From Trinickia terrae (GTDB lineage: Bacteria > Pseudomonadota > Gammaproteobacteria > Burkholderiales > Burkholderiaceae), in the NCBI RefSeq assembly GCF_005144415.1, contig NZ_SWJE01000006.1, forward strand, positions 62,001-126,000: a DNA stretch of 64,000 nt. Direction: 5' to 3'. Every line of letters begins with the position of its first letter. The first letter of the stretch is position 1. The position numbers and the translations under genes were made by a program. The notes under the pieces are model-generated. The model was given only the letters and a program-made list of their open reading frames with translations. It had not been told where the DNA came from and did no database searches. Positions 59,937-64,000 of this stretch are shown here, piece after piece.

Positions 59937-61571
59937 TCAGGAAACCTGCATCTTTTGCTGGAACGTCAGCTCGATGAATTCCGCCGGATGCGTGATCGCC
60001 ACGTGGATGGTGACGCGCATATAGCCATCGAGGACGTCCTGGCCGGACATCGTGCTGCCGAGGCCCACGCTCACGTCGTAGGCGTCCGCCGGCTTGGCGC
60101 CGGCGAGCGCCCCGCTGCGCCACTGGGTGTACAGGAAGTTGGAGATCATGCCCTCGACCGCCACCCAGGTGGTGGAGACGTTCGGCGAGAACACATAGAC
60201 CATCGCCGCCGCCTTGATCGACTGCTCCAGCATGATCAGCGTGCGCCGCACATTGACGTAGCGCCAGTCGCTGCTATTGCCGTCCAGCGTGCGCACGCCC
60301 CATATCGTGAGGCCACGGCCCGGGATGGTGCGGATCACGTTGATCGCGCGGCCGTCGAGCGGCATGTTCAGGTCTTCCTGGTCTTCCGCGGTGATGTCCA
60401 CCGCCGGCGTGACGGCCTGGTTGATGCTGGTGTTGGCCGGCGCATAGAACACGCCCTGATTCGCGTCCACGCGCGCATAGACGCCAGCCATCGCCCCGCA
60501 CGGCGGCAGCAGGTTCAGCTGCTGGAGCATGTCGGCTGCGATGGTGTTGTAGAGCGAGCTCACCGCCGCCAGCTGGTTGTGAATGCGCGTGACCACGATG
60601 GCGGCCGCCGCCGCGTTGGCGAGCGTACTGCCCTTGCCGTCCGCCAAGGCGTTGCCCTTGTCGTCGGTGAGCGCGTTGCCGGTTGTCGGATCGGTGACCA
60701 GCAGGGAAAGCCCGCTGTACAGCTTCTGTATCTTCTGCTGCTGCGACACGCTGGGCGGCGGATTCATCGCGGCCAGCTCGTCGGCGAGCGCCTGGCGCAA
60801 TACGCCCAGCGAATCGCTGTCGAAATTGGCGTAGGTGACCTTGCTGGCGTCCACCACGTCGAAGTTCACCCACGGGTAGTAGGTGACGCCGTAGTTGAGG
60901 AAGTTGGTGCCGATCATCTCGCGGAAACCGTACGGCTCGCCGGAGATCACATCGGTGGCGTCGTCATAGGTGCGCCGCTGGTCGCCGCCATAAATGTCGA
61001 TCAGCGCCATCCGGCTCTGCATTTGGTTGCAGTGCGCGAGGGCCTGGGTCCAGAACCCGTAGCAATCCGCCGGCTTGTCGAACAGCACGGTGTCCGGGGC
61101 CACCAGCAAGGTCACCTCCTGCGCCTTTTTCAGCGCGTCGAACGGCGCCACGAGGTCGAGGTTGTTCGGGTCCGGATCGGGGGTGAAGTCCTTGACGTTC
61201 TTGCCGTTCAGCACGACGTCGCTGTAGTTGCCCACCGACACCACATAGGCCGGGCCGCCGCCGTTGGCGAAATACAGGTCCACGGCGTAATACAGGAAGA
61301 AGCGGCTCGTCGGATCCTGCGCGGTCAAATAGTGGGTCTTGTCATCGCTTTGCTTGAGCGTGAAGACGGGCTTGTAAGGGCCGCCGAAGATCTTCACGTA
61401 GTCGGTCATCGACTCGATGCGAGTCGGCACGTATTTCTTGGCGACGTTGCCGTCCCTGGCCTTCTCGGTGTAGCCGATGAAGGCAGGAATGGCGGTGGCG
61501 ACTTCCACCACCGTATTGGGAAATGCATCCTGCTCGACGATATGCACGCCGGGGGTCTTGTACTGCGGCAT
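59937..61571 (-). CDS. Contractile sheath protein (single copy)
   Basis: A 544-residue phage-tail-sheath-family protein: the N-terminal MPQYKTPGVHIVEQDAFPNT arm, the AIPAFIGYTEKARDGN segment, and the C-terminal core GLTIWGVRTLDGNSSDWRYV, NVRRTLIMLEQSIKAAA and GYMRVTIHVAITHPAEFIEL. It encloses the tube and drives injection. Afp and PVC encode several sheath paralogues; only this one is present here. It begins 77 nt after the leader gene stop. Confidence 0.94.
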   Translation of the reverse strand: MPQYKTPGVHIVEQDAFPNTVVEVATAIPAFIGYTEKARDGNVAKKYVPTRIESMTDYVKIFGGPYKPVFTLKQSDDKTHYLTAQDPTSRFFLYYAVDLYFANGGGPAYVVSVGNYSDVVLNGKNVKDFTPDPDPNNLDLVAPFDALKKAQEVTLLVAPDTVLFDKPADCYGFWTQALAHCNQMQSRMALIDIYGGDQRRTYDDATDVISGEPYGFREMIGTNFLNYGVTYYPWVNFDVVDASKVTYANFDSDSLGVLRQALADELAAMNPPPSVSQQQKIQKLYSGLSLLVTDPTTGNALTDDKGNALADGKGSTLANAAAAAIVVTRIHNQLAAVSSLYNTIAADMLQQLNLLPPCGAMAGVYARVDANQGVFYAPANTSINQAVTPAVDITAEDQEDLNMPLDGRAINVIRTIPGRGLTIWGVRTLDGNSSDWRYVNVRRTLIMLEQSIKAAAMVYVFSPNVSTTWVAVEGMISNFLYTQWRSGALAGAKPADAYDVSVGLGSTMSGQDVLDGYMRVTIHVAITHPAEFIELTFQQKMQVS

Positions 61572-61648
61572 GGTCTCTCCAGTTCAAATCGGCCAACGGC
61601 CGCCGCAGCGTTCGGCTTGCGGCGGCTGCCGTTTTTCAGGCAGATAGG

Positions 61649-62617
61649 TCAAGCGGCTTGCGTTTCTTGAGCCACTGGGGGAGTGGGCGTGGGAGCCGGC
61701 GCAGCCGGTGCGGGCGCCGGCGCATTGCCCGGCGCCGTTTTCGCGCCGCTTGCGGAATTGCCGCTTGCGTTCGCCGAGCTGCTGGAGGAAGCGGCGGCCG
61801 GCAGCGTGTTCACCAGATTCCAGGTCTTGCCGTCGGCGCTGGTCGCCACGTAGCGCTCGCCGCCGATCAGGGCGACCACGCCGTCCTTGGGGTTGCCGAT
61901 GGCGCAGGCCAGGCCGAACTTCAGCGAAGCCATCTTGGCCCACGCGCCCTTGATCAGCGAAAACAGCTGGTTCTCGCCCATGGCGATGTAGCCGTTCACG
62001 CCGTCGCCCATGATGGCCTCGATCGCGATCTTCGGCTCCAGCGGCGAAGTGGGCGAACCATACGGCTGGCCGGTAAACAGGTAGACGCTCGGCACGAACT
62101 TGTTGTCCTCGCTGTCGTATTTGGCTTTGTCGTCCCACTGGGACTCGCGGTAGACCACGATGCCGTTGGTGGCGTCGCCGGCAATCCCGGCGATCGGAAT
62201 GCGCGGGCTGATCGCGGATTCCTGCCATACCGGATTGTTGAACACGTCCTTGATCTGGGCGATGTTGTCGCCATCGTGAATGACGATGCCGTTCAGCAGA
62301 TCGCCGCAAATCCCCTTGATGGCGAACGGCGCATCCGGAAGCGGCTTCCACGTCGCCAGGGAGTTGTCGATATCGGTGAGGTACGAGACGGATTGGCCGG
62401 AAAAATACACCACCCCGGTGGCCGCATTGCCCGTGATGCCGGCGCTGGCGGGCTGGGAAGCGGAAGTCTTCGCGGACGCCGATGCAGGAAGATCGGATCT
62501 GGGTTGGCCGTACAGGTTGGCCTTGAGGTCCAAGGTATAAACGACACCGCTTTGGGGATCGAATACCACGTAGTTGTTGGTCTTGTCGCCAACGATGCGC
62601 GCACCGGTTTCTGCCAT
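61649..62617 (-). CDS. Repeat-containing leader protein of the eCIS operon, unknown
   Basis: A 322-residue protein encoded first in the operon. I do not recognise a family. About five repeats of roughly 35-50 residues share a G-G-D-NG-V-G pattern: GITGNAATGVVYFSG, GICGDLLNGIVIHDG, GIAGDATNGIVVYRE, IMGDGVNGYIAMGENQLFSL and CAIGNPKDGVVALIG, followed by strands, suggesting a beta-propeller-like fold. The C-terminal 55 residues are low-complexity Ala/Pro/Ser. No signal peptide. AAGGAGA lies before the ATG at 62617. A surface, adhesion or cargo role is inferred from the fold only. Confidence 0.65.
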   Translation of the reverse strand: MAETGARIVGDKTNNYVVFDPQSGVVYTLDLKANLYGQPRSDLPASASAKTSASQPASAGITGNAATGVVYFSGQSVSYLTDIDNSLATWKPLPDAPFAIKGICGDLLNGIVIHDGDNIAQIKDVFNNPVWQESAISPRIPIAGIAGDATNGIVVYRESQWDDKAKYDSEDNKFVPSVYLFTGQPYGSPTSPLEPKIAIEAIMGDGVNGYIAMGENQLFSLIKGAWAKMASLKFGLACAIGNPKDGVVALIGGERYVATSADGKTWNLVNTLPAAASSSSSANASGNSASGAKTAPGNAPAPAPAAPAPTPTPPVAQETQAA

Positions 62618-63149
62618 TACCCGATTCTCCTTAAAGTCTTTTTTGACGTGAACAGCGAGTTGGAAAAACCCTGGTTCTTGCGGAGCTTCTGGCGCTTGAA
62701 CGACGTGCACGCAGCTGCGACTGCAATCACCGGATGGAAGCTCATCTTTTTTGCAGCTCGAATGGATCGGATCGCCTCACTCGAAAGGAAAGGCTGGCCG
62801 CTGCGCCCGTCGGCAGCCGACGCTTCCCCCGTCGATCGAACTGCTCTGTTAACGGCAGCGCGAGTGGAATCTTTAACGAAATCTTGAAAGAGACGTCGAG
62901 AAGCGGGCTGCGGCTATGCAAAATGAGTAAAAACGCCTTGTGATCGTGCTGACGCCCCCGCCGCTTATATCGAATCGGCCATGAACTCCCGCAAACGCGT
63001 CACAGCGGGGGTCAGATTTTTCTGACCCGATGGGGTCGCCAGCACGACTCACGCTTTTACAAAAGATCGCTGCGGCTTATATTTGCGCCCCTTCCGTTTT
63101 GACTCGGCACACTTCCTTCATTACCGACAGAAGCGGAAGGAACGGAACA
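62618..63149. other. 532-bp intergenic region between the eCIS operon and the FAD oxidoreductase
   Basis: No supported gene. It should contain the promoter for the eCIS operon on the minus strand and that of the oxidoreductase on the plus strand. Two CTTATAT strings occur, at about 62974 and 63076, but no convincing -35/-10 pair is visible for either direction. A TTGACT at 63099-63104 is a weak -35 candidate. A short hairpin lies at 63009-63028. Confidence 0.6.
63009..63028. terminator. Short GGGTCAGA/TCTGACCC hairpin
   Basis: A perfect 8-bp stem with a TTTT loop in the intergenic region upstream of the oxidoreductase gene. With no downstream T-run its function is unclear; it might be a terminator remnant or the trace of a mobile repeat. 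Confidence 0.3.
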
Positions 63150-64000
63150 GTGGATAACTATGATGTCGTTGTGATCGGCGCGGGCGTGATCGGCAGTTCC
63201 GTCGCGTTTCACCTGTCAAAACTCGGCGCGAAAAAAGTGCTGGTGCTCGATCGTGCAACCATCGGCGCGGGTACGACTTCACAGTCGTCGGGCATTCTGC
63301 GCACACACTATTCGGTGAAGGAAAACGTCGAGCTGGCCCGTAAATCGTGGTCGGTATTCAACGACTTCGCCGCCTATCTCGGCGACGACGAGGCGTCGTG
63401 CGGCCTCGTAAAATGCGGCTACATGATCGTCGCAGCCGAGGGCGACAAGCTCGAGTCGCTGCGTTCGTCGCTAGACCAGCAGAAACGGCAAGGCATTCCG
63501 CTCGAGCGGCTCGATGCGCGCCAGGCGCGAGAGCTGATGCCGATCGCCCAGTTCGACAACGCCGCGCTGATCGGCTACGAGCCCGAAGCCGGCTTCGCGG
63601 ACGCTTACCTCACCGCCACAAGTTTCGCGCGCGCCGCACGGCGAGGCGGCGTGACGATCCGCGAAAATGTCACCGTGAACAGACTGCTGATCGAGAACGG
63701 CAAGGTCATCGGCGTGTCGACCAGCGCCGGCGATTTCGCGACCTCGACCGTCATCAGCACGCAGAATATCTGGACACCAGAACTCGCCGGCTGGACCGGC
63801 CAGACACTGCCGATCGCGCCGGAACGGCATGCGGTGCTCGCGCTCGAATGCGAAGCCGCGGCCTACACGTACAAGATGCCGGTGTTCAAGGATCTCGCGT
63901 CGGAAGGCATGCTCTACTACCGCAGCTACGGCGGCAACCAGATGCTGGTGAGCGAAGGCGTGGCCGGCGAAAAACTCAATACCGCCGATACCGAACAGGG
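63150..64000 (+). CDS. FAD-dependent oxidoreductase (DAO family), 3' end outside the window
   Basis: The first 283 residues of a D-amino-acid-oxidase/sarcosine-oxidase-beta-like flavoprotein. The N-terminal dinucleotide motif YDVVVIGAGVIGSSVAFHLS is followed by the acidic LVLDR end of strand 2 and the ATIGAGTTSQSSGILRTHYS loop typical of the family. The start is a GTG at 63150 with GGAAGG upstream. It oxidises a secondary or primary amine to imine; the substrate cannot be assigned without the rest and its neighbours. Confidence 0.88.
   Translation, partial: MDNYDVVVIGAGVIGSSVAFHLSKLGAKKVLVLDRATIGAGTTSQSSGILRTHYSVKENVELARKSWSVFNDFAAYLGDDEASCGLVKCGYMIVAAEGDKLESLRSSLDQQKRQGIPLERLDARQARELMPIAQFDNAALIGYEPEAGFADAYLTATSFARAARRGGVTIRENVTVNRLLIENGKVIGVSTSAGDFATSTVISTQNIWTPELAGWTGQTLPIAPERHAVLALECEAAAYTYKMPVFKDLASEGMLYYRSYGGNQMLVSEGVAGEKLNTADTEQ

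Noticed and set aside
37564-62617. Interpretation as a type VI secretion system
   Set aside because: TssB/TssC, TssJ/L/M and ClpV are absent, while DUF4255, DUF5908, LysM hub and tape-measure genes are specific to eCIS.
37564-62617. Interpretation as a tailed prophage
   Set aside because: There are no head, portal, terminase or integrase genes, and the gene order is that of an eCIS.
62734-62943. A 69-codon frame upstream of the eCIS operon
   Set aside because: No ribosome site or domain, and it lies in a region expected to be regulatory.

Overview
The window looks like a chromosomal segment of a GC-rich betaproteobacterium of the Burkholderia / Paraburkholderia / Trinickia type. The reasons are the high GC content, the dense run of LysR, AraC, MarR and TetR regulators each beside a small oxidoreductase or transporter operon, and the DUF1302/DUF1329/RND envelope cluster. 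No database search was possible, so genus level is inference. I saw no rRNA, tRNA, CRISPR array or intact insertion sequence.

Left part (1-20.7 kb): an envelope operon (DUF1329, DUF1302, RND/MMPL exporter, minus strand); an aldehyde dehydrogenase plus class III aminotransferase operon; a small accessory insert with a truncated ChrB-like chromate-resistance fragment and an MFS transporter; a VOC protein, an AraC regulator and an outer-membrane barrel; a PAS-GGDEF-EAL signalling protein; an LprI-like secreted protein; a LysR regulator divergent from an M20 peptidase and an MHS-type transporter; and another LysR gene.

Middle part (20.8-37.6 kb): a stress and redox neighbourhood. It has three zinc-free-looking MDR oxidoreductases, two SDRs, a GST, an F420-reductase-like NADP-binding protein and an alpha/beta hydrolase, with GlxA-, MarR-, AraC-, TetR- and LysR-type regulators in between. 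At its centre is a complete tripartite EmrAB-type efflux operon (marR, outer-membrane factor, emrA, emrB). A 19-nt near-identical dyad lies before marR and again before the outer-membrane-factor gene, and is a strong candidate operator.

Right part (37.6-62.6 kb): an essentially complete extracellular contractile injection system (eCIS; Afp/PVC-like), all on the minus strand. In transcription order it has a repeat-containing leader protein, sheath, two tube proteins, DUF5908, LysM spike-hub protein, VgrG-like spike, PAAR tip, gp25, a large baseplate J-type protein, a small fibre-like candidate, a second baseplate protein, tape measure, AAA+ ATPase, DUF4255 terminator, an unknown protein, a DUF4157 effector with an HEAWH motif and a possible papain-like C-terminal domain, and a membrane protein. 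Many neighbours overlap by 4-8 nt or are separated by under 30 nt, which indicates one operon. A convergent gene for a peptidoglycan-binding/GH19-like lysozyme abuts its end. This eCIS and its unassigned accessory genes are the most interesting content.

Right edge: a 532-bp intergenic region, then the start of a FAD-dependent oxidoreductase that runs out of the window.
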